A stretch of DNA of 28,714 bases from JAKAIY01 sp036258195 (GCA_036258195.1 DATAED010000246.1:1-28714); one strand, 5' to 3'; shown: positions 8,446-16,097, numbered from the stretch's first letter. Notes: generated from the letters alone by a model not told the origin. Translations and numbers: made by a program.

Positions 8446-9483
8446 TCAGCCTTCGCTCTCTGGGAGCGCCAGCGTGGCCAGCATGGGGCGGTGGTCAGAG
8501 GCGCGCGTAACGGGGCTGTTCTCGGCGTTGGCGAGCAGGTCGCACACCACCAGACCAGCGGCCAGCGCGGGGCTGGCGAAGATGTAGTCGATGCGTCCGG
8601 CGGGGCATTCCGCCGGGCAGCTCAGCTCGCGCGTGCGCGGGTCGGGCCGCCCCACGGTGTAGAGGTCGATGTAGCCCGCCACGCGGGTCGCTCGCACGAC
8701 TGCGCGCGGAGTGTAGGCCGCGGCGACCACGTCGCTGACGCGCGCCAGCGCGGGCAGCCTGGCCGCCCACAGCAGCGCATGGCCCAGCGGGCGCAACGGC
8801 CTCGGCAGCACCTTCGCCACGCCCGGATGCCCAATCAGCGCATCGCCCTGGGCGCGGCGGGCGTCGTTGCGCGCGGCGTGCAGCAGCAGTTGTGAGGCCA
8901 GCAGGCGCTCATCGGGCGGCAGGCTGTTGAAGTCGCCCATCAGCAGCTGTGGCTGGTCGCCAGATGCGCGCATCTGGCGGAGGATGTAGGCCAGCTCGCG
9001 CAGCCGCTCACCCTCGCCCGCGCGCCACGCCGCATAGCTGGCCGCCAGATGCGCTACGAAGATGCGCAGTGGCGCGGCGCCCTCTGGCGCGATCTCCGCC
9101 TCCAGCAACGCATTATGCAGGGGTGATGCGCTGTGCGGGTCGAGCGCACGCAGCGGCCAGCGGCTCAGCAGGCCCACCGCCGAGCCACGCCGCGACGGGC
9201 TGAGCGCGCTGTACATGCCCAGGCGACTGGCCAGCGCCTCCAGTGTGCGCTGCTCCACCTCTTGCAGGCCGATGAGGTCAGCCCGTGCGCTGCGCATGAC
9301 CGCCTCCAGCGCATCGAGGCGCGGCCAGCCACCCGAGAGGATGTTATAGCTCATCACCCGCAGCGTGTACGTCGCGGCTTGTCCATCGCGCGATTCCGCC
9401 GCATGCACAGCGCCCGCTACGCTGGCTGGGTCGGCCAGATCAGCCGCGTCTACGTCGTCCTCGATGCGCTCCGTCAGCCCCAC
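8446..9483 (-). CDS. Endonuclease/exonuclease/phosphatase family protein
   Basis: Metal-dependent phosphodiesterase or nuclease of the DNase I-like fold, 345 residues. Signature residues are in order: SYN at 45-47, LQEVE with Glu75, the VAHL His145, GDFNS with Asp184 and Asn186, IDYIFASP near 300, and SDH at 329-331. There is no signal peptide, so a cytoplasmic role is likely; the substrate (DNA, phosphoinositide or another phosphodiester) cannot be told. The first 40 residues are acidic and not part of the domain. The GTG start at 9483 follows a GAGAGGA box. It is the last gene after the capsid cassette, with 58 bases between, and could be read through from it. Confidence 0.88.
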   Translation of the reverse strand: MGLTERIEDDVDAADLADPASVAGAVHAAESRDGQAATYTLRVMSYNILSGGWPRLDALEAVMRSARADLIGLQEVEQRTLEALASRLGMYSALSPSRRGSAVGLLSRWPLRALDPHSASPLHNALLEAEIAPEGAAPLRIFVAHLAASYAAWRAGEGERLRELAYILRQMRASGDQPQLLMGDFNSLPPDERLLASQLLLHAARNDARRAQGDALIGHPGVAKVLPRPLRPLGHALLWAARLPALARVSDVVAAAYTPRAVVRATRVAGYIDLYTVGRPDPRTRELSCPAECPAGRIDYIFASPALAAGLVVCDLLANAENSPVTRASDHRPMLATLALPESEG

Positions 9484-9541
9484 GCGCTCATCCTCTCGCT
9501 TGTCTACACGTCTCTCTGCGTCTGCGCGCCGTCCGCTCTCC

Positions 9542-10114
9542 TCAGAGGACTCGCCCGCCCGCGATCAGCCATTCCTGCCGCGCCCACCAGCGCGCCTCGA
9601 AGATGCGATAGTCCACGCCTGCGATCTGCTGATACGCCAGCCCGCGACCGGGGCGCGCCTCGCTCGCCGTGACGGTCGGCGACAGCCCGGCCAGCCGCTC
9701 GTGGCGCAGCATCGCCGACCACAGCGCATCGCTGATCGCCAGCGCCTGCTGCTCGCCAGCATACCAATCGGCGCGGAGATCGACCACCACTTGTACGATT
9801 GCCTCGAACGTTGCGTTAGCGCGGCCCACCCCTCCAGTCAGCGCGATCTCGGTCGCCAGGACGACAGTCTCCGGCTCCGGTGGGATCCACAGGCTGAGCT
9901 GCGGCAGATAGGCGTCGTTGAAATCCTTGGGCCTGCCGATGAAGGCCGCCACACCGACCCCATAGCGCGCCGCGTCCGCCGCCGAGAGCGCCGCGAAGGG
10001 CGAGACGCCGCTCACCAGGCACTCACTGAGGATGATCGAGCGCATCGCCTCCAGCGCGCCCAGTGTATCGGGCTGGGCGGGCAGCGCGACGCCCGCTGGT
10101 CGTGATCCTGACAT
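9542..10114 (-). CDS. Phage tail-terminator/neck-like protein
   Basis: A 190-residue protein with alternating alpha-beta pattern. The segment beginning LPQLSLWIPPEPETVVLATEIAL and the following VQVVVDLRADWYAGEQQALAISDALWSAMLRH look like small phage neck or tail-terminator proteins, in which a Y-x-(A/G) motif and a helix precede an exported beta strand. The assignment rests mainly on position: it is the last of a run of head-assembly genes, where tail-completion genes lie in HK97-like phages. ATG at 10114 follows GAGGAGGG. A compound palindrome separates it from the preceding gene. Confidence 0.5.
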   Translation of the reverse strand: MSGSRPAGVALPAQPDTLGALEAMRSIILSECLVSGVSPFAALSAADAARYGVGVAAFIGRPKDFNDAYLPQLSLWIPPEPETVVLATEIALTGGVGRANATFEAIVQVVVDLRADWYAGEQQALAISDALWSAMLRHERLAGLSPTVTASEARPGRGLAYQQIAGVDYRIFEARWWARQEWLIAGGRVL

Positions 10115-10138
10115 GGTGTTTCCCTCCTCGCGAGCTGA

Positions 10139-10275
10139 GCGGTTGAAACCGCGTCTGAAGGCGGGCTGCGCCCCGCCACCAGGCCCGCCTGCGCGGGTTC
10201 GGAGTCGCCCCTCGCCCGCGTCCGCGCAGGCGGACGTTATGGGCCGGAAGGCCCTTCAGGCACGGTTTCAACCGC
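10139..10275. repeat. 137-bp compound palindrome (REP/MITE-like)
   Basis: Outer arms 10139-10162 and 10252-10275 match at 21 of 24 positions as an inverted repeat (GCGGTTGAAACCG at each tip). Inside, 10185-10196 and 10222-10233 form a perfect 12-bp inverted repeat. The nested stems can fold on both strands. It lies between two phage-type genes. Confidence 0.7.
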
Positions 10276-10291
10276 CAAGCCTCGTCCCCCA

Positions 10292-10612
10292 TCAGCCGCC
10301 CACGACGCGCTCGCACAGCGCCTCCTGGTGGTCGCCCTCATACGTCTCGACGGGCGCCACGATGCGATATTTGGCGAGTTGGCCCGTCTCAGGGTCACTA
10401 TTCGCCTCGTCGTAGAGGGTGTCGCGCCGCTGCCACGGAATCAGCGGGACGCCCTGTGTGGTGAAGATCAGCACGAGGTCAGCGGCGCGCGCCTCGCTGA
10501 AGTCCAGCCGCTCCATAGTAGGCGCCGTCGCCGCCGACTCGATCAGCGCGGCCACGCCACGCGCCACCACCACACCCTCGGGCCGCTCCACCCGCATCGT
10601 CGTAAAGATCAT
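10292..10612 (-). CDS. Small head-closure/head-tail joining-like protein
   Basis: Product of 106 residues starting MIFTTMRVERPEGV, mostly beta, with a VPLIPWQRRDTLYDEA segment and a closing KYRIVAPVETYEGDHQEALCERVV strand pair. Small proteins with a 'dTLy.eGd..T...y.v' pattern are found as head-tail joining or head-closure proteins. The evidence is pattern and position between the connector and the tail-terminator-like gene, so the label is provisional. ATG at 10612 follows GGAGAGTG. Repeat copy 3 separates it from the connector gene upstream. Confidence 0.45.
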   Translation of the reverse strand: MIFTTMRVERPEGVVVARGVAALIESAATAPTMERLDFSEARAADLVLIFTTQGVPLIPWQRRDTLYDEANSDPETGQLAKYRIVAPVETYEGDHQEALCERVVGG

Positions 10613-10628
10613 CACTCTCCGTCCTCCC

Positions 10629-10670
10629 ACCTCACCCCCAGCCCCCTCTCCCACAGGGAGAGGGGAAGTT
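10629..10670 (+). repeat. Dispersed G/C palindromic repeat, copy 3
   Basis: ACCTCACCCCCAGCCCCCTC core followed by a CCCTCTCCC/GGGAGAGGGG hairpin. It fills the gap between two head-assembly genes. Confidence 0.65.
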
Positions 10671-10679
10671 GGAGGCGTC

Positions 10680-11582
10680 TCACCACTCCACACGATAGGG
10701 CTGGAGCGCCGCCTTGGCCTGGATCAATAGCAGAGAGTCGCCCGTGGGATCGGTGCGTGGGCGCGCCGTTAGCTCGAAGCTCCCCATACGCACGGCGGCG
10801 GCCCCGGTGGGATTGCGCCGCTGGCTGAGCAGCTCGCTCACCACCCAGATGCAGGCCTGGCGCAGGTCGTAGGGCGTGGCGCCAGGCGTGACGGGGCCAC
10901 CGGTATACGTGACGCTGAGCCAGCCCTTGCCCCCGCGCGACAGCCCCGGCGGCGGCGCGATGGCTCCGCTGGGGAGGAGCGCCGAGGGCGGCAGTTCGAT
11001 CAGACGCCCATCGCTGGGCAGCTCGACCTGCGACACGTCCAGCGCCAGCGCCGCGCCGGGCGCCGTTTCCACACTCAGCGCCGTCACTGTCTGCACCGGG
11101 AAATGTCCCGCGCGCACCGCCAGCGCGCCATCTGGCTCCAGCCAGGCGCGCGGCCCCGGCAGCCGCCAGCGCTCCGTGCGGGGCAGCGCGAAGAGGGCGC
11201 GGTCGCCCGGCCCACCCTGCCGACAGTAGTTCTCGATCCAGCCGCTGGCCCGCAGGATGACCTCGGCCAGCGCGCCCGACGGCCCGGCCTGGCTGATGGA
11301 GACGCCCGCGCCATGCGCCAGCGTCACGCCCGGCGCCGCCAGCGCCAGCGTCGCGCCATCGGGAGCGCCCGTCAGTTGCGCGCGCTCGGCCCAGGGGCCA
11401 TCCAGCAGCCAGGCGGGGCCAGCCGCCCAGCCAACGGAGCTGGCCACGGGCAGCGTCAGCGCGCCCGCCGCGACCCCTGCCGCCAGCGTGGTATTCAGCC
11501 CCAGCAGCGACGCCGTCTCCTGATTGGTCGCGGCGCGCAGGTAGTCGCCAATGTCCAGGTACGCGCTCGATGATGTCGCCAT
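10680..11582 (-). CDS. Phage head-tail connector-like protein
   Basis: Product of 300 residues. The start (AYLDIGDYLRA) and the C-terminal region (TPYDLRQACIWVVSELLSQRRNP, then the end of the protein) fit the helical gp6-like head-tail connector family, in which a YDLRQA-type helix is common. Between them lie about 70 residues (LAAGVAAGALTLPVASSVG through LAHGAGVSISQAG) that look like a small beta insert often seen in such proteins of actinobacterial and Chloroflexi prophages. The RGGKGWLSVTYTGG segment also fits phage structural proteins. ATG at 11582 follows GGGAGGCAGG. The gene is larger than classical connectors (about 100 residues), which the insert explains. Confidence 0.65.
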   Translation of the reverse strand: MATSSSAYLDIGDYLRAATNQETASLLGLNTTLAAGVAAGALTLPVASSVGWAAGPAWLLDGPWAERAQLTGAPDGATLALAAPGVTLAHGAGVSISQAGPSGALAEVILRASGWIENYCRQGGPGDRALFALPRTERWRLPGPRAWLEPDGALAVRAGHFPVQTVTALSVETAPGAALALDVSQVELPSDGRLIELPPSALLPSGAIAPPPGLSRGGKGWLSVTYTGGPVTPGATPYDLRQACIWVVSELLSQRRNPTGAAAVRMGSFELTARPRTDPTGDSLLLIQAKAALQPYRVEW

Positions 11583-11651
11583 CGCGTCCTGCCTCCCTTC
11601 CCATCCTCACATCCATCACCACCGAAGGCGCGCAGCAGGGCGCGATCTCCG

Positions 11652-12131
11652 CTACGTTGGGCGGCGATTGCCCAGCGTGTAGAGCAGACTGACGACGCCC
11701 CAGACGACCAGCGCGTAGACGATCATCGCCAGCACAGCGGCCAGATCCAGCTCCGATCCCTGCGTCTGTGGCGTCTGAAAGACTCCCTCGAAGGGCGCCA
11801 CAAACGACTCAGTGATGGCATAGATGAAGCTGGAGAACGCCGCCTGCGGATTGGCCGCCAGCAGCTTCAGCACGAAGCGCAGAACTAGCAACGTCTCCAG
11901 TACACCCAGAACCAGATAGATGATCTGCGCGGTGCGCGAGACGGCATAGACGCGCCGCGCCCGCACGACCTCGGCTGAGGCGACTGGCTCTGGCACATAG
12001 CGCTCTGGAATCTCGCGCGGTGGATAGCGTGGATCCACCTCGCGCGCCAGATAGCGCGCTTCGACCGTCTGCGCCTCGTCCTGCGCCGTCAGTGGCGGCG
12101 GCGGCTCTGGCCACTCCTGCTCCGGATCCAT
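11652..12131 (-). CDS. YggT-family membrane protein
   Basis: Product of 159 residues. Residues 1-65 are Pro/Glu/Arg-rich and hydrophilic (PEPPPPL, PRYPPREIPERY). Two membrane segments follow: AQIIYLVLGVLETLLVLRFV and LAAVLAMIVYALVVWGVVSLL, separated by a loop with FVAPFEGVF, the YggT family hallmark. YggT proteins are host proteins (in some lineages linked to division or osmotic homeostasis), not phage structural proteins. Its place between the capsid and connector genes, on the same strand, is odd. ATG at 12131 follows GAGAGGAG. The gene has its own hairpin-bearing leader upstream (12284-12336). Confidence 0.85.
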   Translation of the reverse strand: MDPEQEWPEPPPPLTAQDEAQTVEARYLAREVDPRYPPREIPERYVPEPVASAEVVRARRVYAVSRTAQIIYLVLGVLETLLVLRFVLKLLAANPQAAFSSFIYAITESFVAPFEGVFQTPQTQGSELDLAAVLAMIVYALVVWGVVSLLYTLGNRRPT

Positions 12132-12283
12132 TGGTGGCTCCTCTCGATCATCCTGATCGGCCTGAGTTGCGGAAAGATGATTCCGGCTCTGTTCCTTGCG
12201 TCACCCTGCTCTCGCCCGCTGAATGATGAGGGGCGTCAAACAGGGCGCACGAACCCAATGAGATGAAACGCAAGGACGGCGCC

Positions 12284-12336
12284 ATGCAGGTTGCGAGACG
12301 TCGCAGAAGCCAGCGCGACGCCCCGCCAACCTGCAT
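12284..12336. terminator. Hairpin after the capsid gene
   Basis: ATGCAGGTTG (12284-12293) pairs with 12327-12336, and CGTCGC (12299-12304) with 12315-12320, giving a two-part stem with a small internal loop. It lies 20 bases past the capsid stop, in the 224-base gap before the YggT gene, and could end or attenuate capsid transcription. Confidence 0.55.
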
Positions 12337-12355
12337 AGATTCCGCGATTCCGCGC

Positions 12356-13879
12356 TCAAAAGCTGGGGTAGAGGCCGCGCAGCACGCCCAGCCCACCCAG
12401 GAAATACACCTTCAATGTCTCGTCCACGTAGTCCGCGAACTTGTAGTTGCTGTCGGTGAGGGCGAAATCGACGCCCCAGTACTCCTGGTTCGTCTCGATC
12501 TCGACTGCGGCGCCGATATCGGGTGTGGGGAAGGGCATCGTCAGCGGCAGGAAGACCAGATGCCCCTGCGGGCAATAGCGATTGATGATGATCGGCATCT
12601 CTTTGCCGGTCGATTTGTTCAGGTAGCGCGTCACGCGGTACTGCGCGGTGAGCTGCCCCTGATCGGCGCTCTCACCCGCCTGCACCACATAGCGCAGTTG
12701 CCCTGCGCCGACCACCAGATTGGTCAGCCGCACGTTGTCCAGCGGATTCATCACCAGATAGTCGGGATCGCCTGCCGCTTGCAGATACATCCCCGCCAGC
12801 AGATTGTCGATGTCTGAGAGCGCCAGCTTGCCGGTGGGATCGGCGGGCTGGGCCACCTGCGCGCCGAGCGTGGCGCCGTTGGCGGTCGAGGCGTTGTTGA
12901 GCGCCTGCGCGATCAGGCCATCCCACATCAACACATTGCCGGAGCCATCTACGAAGCTCTTGGCGGTGTTGCTGGCGACGCTGGCCAGCGCCGTGCCGCT
13001 GGTGGCGGGCGGCGCGCTGATGGTCAGCGTCAGGATGGCGGGATTGACCTCGCCAGAGGGCATCGCGGTGACGCCATCGGCCAGCGTCACCACCGCGCCC
13101 ACGGCGGGCTGCGGCGCATTGGCGCCGGAGACGCCAGCCTGCAGCCAGGCGCTCGCGTCGCCGGGATAGCTGGCTCCGCTGGCGACGTAGACGTTGTACT
13201 GGGTCGCGTTCGGCACAGTGAAGAGCGTCAGCGAGATGAGCGAGGTCGAGCCGGTGGTGGTGACTTTGCTGGCCGACGAGCCGGTCGTCTCGCCCTGCGT
13301 GTTCTTGGCTGTCACTTTCACCCAGTAGGTTCCCGCCGCCAGCGTGCCGCCGCTGGCCGAGGCCGCCAGCACGGGCGCCGGTGGAATCATCAGCAGGCTC
13401 GACGCTCCCAGTGTCCAGCGCTCCTCGGTCATCTTGAGCTGATAGAGCAGCTCGGCGATGCGCCGCGCTCGCACGTCGGACTCCAGCGAGCGCCCGCGCC
13501 ACTGCGCCTGAAAGCTGACCTGATTCATCAGCCCGATGGTCTGCACGGTGTTTTGCATCGGCGCGACGGCGTAGCTGACCTGGCTGGGCAGCGCGCCCTC
13601 GGCCAGCGTGCCCCAGTTGCGTGCGGTGTCGAAGCTGGTGATGGCTTTCCAGTGGACGACATCGACGCCCGCTCCACGCCGACGTGGCAGCATGTTGACC
13701 AGCGGCGTCACCACCGGCACGATGACCTTGGCCGGGCGTTCCAGCTCGTAGCCAGTCAGCCCCGTCGCCGTGGTGATGGCGCGCGTCGCATCACCCATCG
13801 CCTCACGCACCAGCGACACACTCTCGTCGCTGATTGTTCCCGCGCTCGCTGTGGGCGCGGTGTAGAGATCGTTCGTCAT
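12356..13879 (-). CDS. Phage major capsid protein with Ig/Fn3-like insert
   Basis: Product of 507 residues, directly downstream of the prohead protease, where the HK97-type major capsid protein is expected. The N-terminal part (VIVPVVTPLVNMLPRRRG, WKAITSFD, then QVSYAVAPMQNTVQTIGLMNQVSFQAQWRG) and the C-terminal part (YLVMNPLDNVRLTNLVV, LPLTMPFPTP, VDFALTDSNYKFADYVDETLKVYF) are capsid-like. About residues 168-275 form an inserted Ig/Fn3-like domain (GTLAAGTYWVKVTAKN, ATQYNVYVASG), a type common on capsid surfaces. ATG at 13879 follows GAGGAGGAG. No N-terminal delta domain is visible; in HK97 it is part of the capsid protein, here a separate scaffold may lie in the protease. I infer the capsid role from order and pattern. 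Confidence 0.75.
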   Translation of the reverse strand: MTNDLYTAPTASAGTISDESVSLVREAMGDATRAITTATGLTGYELERPAKVIVPVVTPLVNMLPRRRGAGVDVVHWKAITSFDTARNWGTLAEGALPSQVSYAVAPMQNTVQTIGLMNQVSFQAQWRGRSLESDVRARRIAELLYQLKMTEERWTLGASSLLMIPPAPVLAASASGGTLAAGTYWVKVTAKNTQGETTGSSASKVTTTGSTSLISLTLFTVPNATQYNVYVASGASYPGDASAWLQAGVSGANAPQPAVGAVVTLADGVTAMPSGEVNPAILTLTISAPPATSGTALASVASNTAKSFVDGSGNVLMWDGLIAQALNNASTANGATLGAQVAQPADPTGKLALSDIDNLLAGMYLQAAGDPDYLVMNPLDNVRLTNLVVGAGQLRYVVQAGESADQGQLTAQYRVTRYLNKSTGKEMPIIINRYCPQGHLVFLPLTMPFPTPDIGAAVEIETNQEYWGVDFALTDSNYKFADYVDETLKVYFLGGLGVLRGLYPSF

Positions 13880-13939
13880 GGCCCCTTGCTCCTCCTCACA
13901 TCTACTCACGTCTATTCACCGATGATTGGGTTGTGGCGC

Positions 13940-13982
13940 GACCTCACCCCCTAACCCCCTCTCCCACAGGAGAGGGGAACCG
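13940..13982 (+). repeat. Dispersed G/C palindromic repeat, copy 4
   Basis: ACCTCACCCCCTAACCCCCT core plus CTCTCCCACAGGAGAG hairpin, in the gap between the protease and capsid genes; copy 5 follows in opposite orientation. Confidence 0.65.
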
Positions 13983-13993
13983 GAGGCGCTTCT

Positions 13994-14034
13994 GGCTCCC
14001 CTCTCCTCGCGGGAGAGGGGCTGGGGGTGAGATT
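13994..14034 (-). repeat. Dispersed G/C palindromic repeat, copy 5
   Basis: Inverted relative to copy 4 (CCCCTCTCCTCGCGGGAGAG, then GGGGCTGGGGGTGAG). The pair of copies 4 and 5 can pair with each other over much of their length. Confidence 0.65.
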
Positions 14035-14039
14035 CCGGC

Positions 14040-15227
14040 TCACCCCTGGCCACCCTGCTGCAAGCGGATCATCTCCGCCGCCACGGCCAACTGCGCCTGG
14101 GGATCGCGCAGGCGACCTGCCAGCGCCTCCAGCGCGCGGTACTCCACCTCCACTGGCGCCGCAGCGGCGGGCGCGCCGAGCAGCGTCTTCTCCACAGCGC
14201 GCGCCGCCGGGCCGCCAGGGACGGGTTGCGCCTCCAGCCGGGTCACCCGTGCACGCAGCTCATCTATCGTGCGCGCCGCCGCTGACGCCGCCGCTGTGGG
14301 CGTCTCTGGCGCTGGCGCCGCTCGCCGCACGTCGTCGGCGCGCAAGGTGGCCACTGCCGCGCCGAGGGTGGCGTCGAAGGCCGCCAGTTGCGCGGTCGTG
14401 GCACGCATGGCGGCCAGCAGCGCGCGTGTCAGCGGCTCGTGATCGCCCACGCGCTCATTCACCGACGGCGCGTCATCCTCCACCAGCGCGGCCAACGCCA
14501 CCGCGCAGCGTGGGCAGGCGCAGCCCGCCAGCAGCGTGCGGGTGGCCTCGTGCAGCGGCTGCCGCTCGCGCGCTGATTCAGCCGTTTCCGACGCTGGCTG
14601 CATGTCTGATCCCGCCTCCACTGCCGCCTCCTCCGCATCGGGCGACGCATCGGGCGCTGCATCGGGCGCTGCATCAAACAGGGGATCGAGCAGGGCGGTG
14701 TCTGGCTCGGCGCCGCGCACGAAGGTGACACCCAGCGCATCGGGATTGCTGGGGTTATCGACCAGGCTCAGCTCGGCCAGGTCGTAGCGTGTGGCCACCT
14801 GCACCCAGCGGCTGCGCCCCGCCACGGCGCGCCGCTCGCGCTGCCAGACCACGTCGCTCGCGCCGATGCTGGCTCCGCGCAGAGTGCCATCCAGCACTTT
14901 CTCCCAGGTATCCTGCGCTCCGCGTGAGATGCGCAGCCGCACGATGATGCGGCGCGCGGCGTCGTCGCAGCGCACGGCCACGCGCCGCCCCACCGCGCGC
15001 CGCGCGTGCATCTCGCGCACATTGCCCAGCCAGCGTGTGAAGGCGTCTTTGCTGGCAGCGTAGTCGAAGATTGTGCCATGCGCGTCGAGCGTCTCGCTGG
15101 TGGCGCACAACTCGATCTCGCGCCGCTCGGCGTCTACCCGCGTGATCGGCGCGTAGCCCACCCGCGCCACCGCTGGCGCCCCTTCCGTTGCTGCCGTTGC
15201 TGCTGTTGTTTCCGCGTGCTCACCCAC
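14040..15227 (-). CDS. HK97-type prohead protease fused to a scaffold-like tail
   Basis: Product of 395 residues. Residues about 20-170 match the prohead serine protease family (peptidase U35/S78): His74 in REMHARRAVG and Ser120 in LRGASIGASDV are likely catalytic residues, and AELSLVDNPSNPDA at 151-164 is the family's closing motif. These proteases cleave scaffold and capsid during head maturation. The remainder is an Ala/Asp/Glu-rich region with DAAPDA repeats, helical segments and a LRARVTRLEAQ coiled coil, resembling scaffold domains fused to such proteases. GTG at 15227 follows GAGGAGGAGACC. A promoter-like pair lies just upstream, so the cassette would begin here. No portal or terminase gene precedes it. 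Confidence 0.85.
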   Translation of the reverse strand: MGEHAETTAATAATEGAPAVARVGYAPITRVDAERREIELCATSETLDAHGTIFDYAASKDAFTRWLGNVREMHARRAVGRRVAVRCDDAARRIIVRLRISRGAQDTWEKVLDGTLRGASIGASDVVWQRERRAVAGRSRWVQVATRYDLAELSLVDNPSNPDALGVTFVRGAEPDTALLDPLFDAAPDAAPDASPDAEEAAVEAGSDMQPASETAESARERQPLHEATRTLLAGCACPRCAVALAALVEDDAPSVNERVGDHEPLTRALLAAMRATTAQLAAFDATLGAAVATLRADDVRRAAPAPETPTAAASAAARTIDELRARVTRLEAQPVPGGPAARAVEKTLLGAPAAAAPVEVEYRALEALAGRLRDPQAQLAVAAEMIRLQQGGQG

Positions 15228-15304
15228 CGGTCTCCTCCTCGCTCACATGCCGCTCGTTCCGGCCAGTCGGCCCCGCTTGCCGTCCACTCTGTCGGACAGC
15301 AGCA

Positions 15305-15334
15305 AGTGTAGGTCAGGTGTTCTAGCTGGCGCAA
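15305..15334 (-). promoter_or_regulatory. Candidate promoter of the capsid cassette
   Basis: On the minus strand TTGCGC (15334-15329) and TACACT (15310-15305), 18 bases apart, about 78 bases upstream of the protease start. Both hexamers keep the key bases but the match is moderate. Confidence 0.35.
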
Positions 15335-15469
15335 GGGGTTGGCGGCCCAGAGCGGCCTGCGCGCGCGAAGCTGGCGCCTGGCGATGGCGACGAGCGGCGG
15401 CGAATGTGGAGCGATGTGGGGCGTGGCGTCCGCCTTCGCCTCCTCATCCGCTGCGGCGCGAGTGGGGAG

Positions 15470-15498
15470 TTGTACTCGCCATGCAGGCGATATACAAT
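15470..15498 (+). promoter_or_regulatory. Candidate promoter of the small Sm-like gene
   Basis: TTGTAC at 15470-15475 and TACAAT at 15493-15498, 17 bases apart. Transcription would start near 15505 and leave a long leader before the ATG at 15730. Confidence 0.45.
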
Positions 15499-15504
15499 GG
15501 CAGC

Positions 15505-15729
15505 CGGGGGAGACCCTCGATACGTTCCGATGCGCGGCGGGGGATGGCGGAAGGTGGGATGCAGGCGCCTCAGACGACACGCGATACGGCCATGCGCTTG
15601 CTGCGCGCTCCTGTGCGCCCCGCTTCACGCTCAACCACGCTCAACCCGGCCCAACCGCGAGCGCTCACCATGGTGGTGATGGATTGTGATGCTTGTGCGC
15701 GCATAGCCGCGCCGAAAGGAGAGGTCGCC
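15505..15729 (+). other. Long untranslated leader
   Basis: If the promoter is right, about 225 bases separate transcription start and ATG. I see a short palindrome CACCATGGTG and the ribosome binding site AAAGGAGAGG, but no riboswitch class that I recognise. Together with 15228-15469, which holds the divergent promoter at 15305-15334, this is the longest gene-free stretch between the capsid cassette and the next gene. Confidence 0.35.
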
Positions 15730-15924
15730 ATGAAAGAGTGGTTCGAGTCCCGCCAGGACAAGCGCGTCACCGTCGAGACCCTGCTACCAGGTGATAAAGG
15801 CGGCTCCTACACGGGTACGGTGGCCTGGGTGGGTGTGGACGCCGTCGTCATCCAGACGCCCAGCCAGCAGCGCCTGATCGCCTTCCACGCCATCGAGAGC
15901 GCCGCCGACGCGCAGGCCTTCTGA
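15730..15924 (+). CDS. Small Sm/SH3-barrel-like protein, 64 aa
   Basis: Short gene with a strong AAAGGAGAGG box. Residues 25-60 (SYTGTVAWVGVDAVVIQTPS, then RLIAFHAIES) show the strand pattern of Sm/SH3-like barrels: strand, G-x-V, strand ending V-V-I, and a final I-strand. Hfq and related small proteins have that pattern, but the conserved Hfq motifs (such as YKHA) are absent, so Hfq identity is not supported. A short basic N-terminus (SRQDKRVTVETLL) precedes the barrel. It is monocistronic, with a terminator-like palindrome after it and a long leader before it. Function unknown. Confidence 0.7.
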   Translation: MKEWFESRQDKRVTVETLLPGDKGGSYTGTVAWVGVDAVVIQTPSQQRLIAFHAIESAADAQAF

Positions 15925-15989
15925 GCAGCACGAGACGCTGCCACGGGTCGTGATGCCGCAGGAAGGAAGCGCCTCTGGCGGTTTGAGGC

Positions 15990-16038
15990 ACGGGCGGGTA
16001 AACCCGCAGGCCACGTAGCTGCGGGTTTACCCGCCCGT
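15990..16038. terminator. Perfect 20-bp inverted repeat between convergent genes
   Basis: Arms 15990-16009 and 16019-16038 are perfectly complementary around a 9-base loop (GCCACGTAG). Each arm is itself nearly self-complementary (GCGGG-TAAA-CCCGC). It separates the small plus-strand gene from the minus-strand acyl-CoA synthetase. Confidence 0.7.
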
Positions 16039-16044
16039 TCCCGC

Positions 16045-16096
16045 ACCTCATCTCACCCCCCGGCCCCTCGCTCCCACGACGGATCGGGGTGAGGTC
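16045..16096 (+). repeat. Dispersed G/C palindromic repeat, copy 6 (degenerate)
   Basis: ACCTCATCTCACCCCCCGGC core with a decayed second half ending GGGGTGAGG. Directly next to the stop of the acyl-CoA synthetase gene. Confidence 0.5.
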
Positions 16097-16097
16097 G

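Noticed and set aside
10612..11622. Long minus-strand Gly/Arg/Ala-rich frame overlapping the connector gene
   Set aside because: A shadow frame typical of GC-rich DNA. The connector frame has the ribosome binding site and phage-like motifs.
12672..13502. Arg/Ala-rich minus-strand frame within the capsid gene
   Set aside because: Shadow frame with no start signal or domain; the capsid frame covers it fully.
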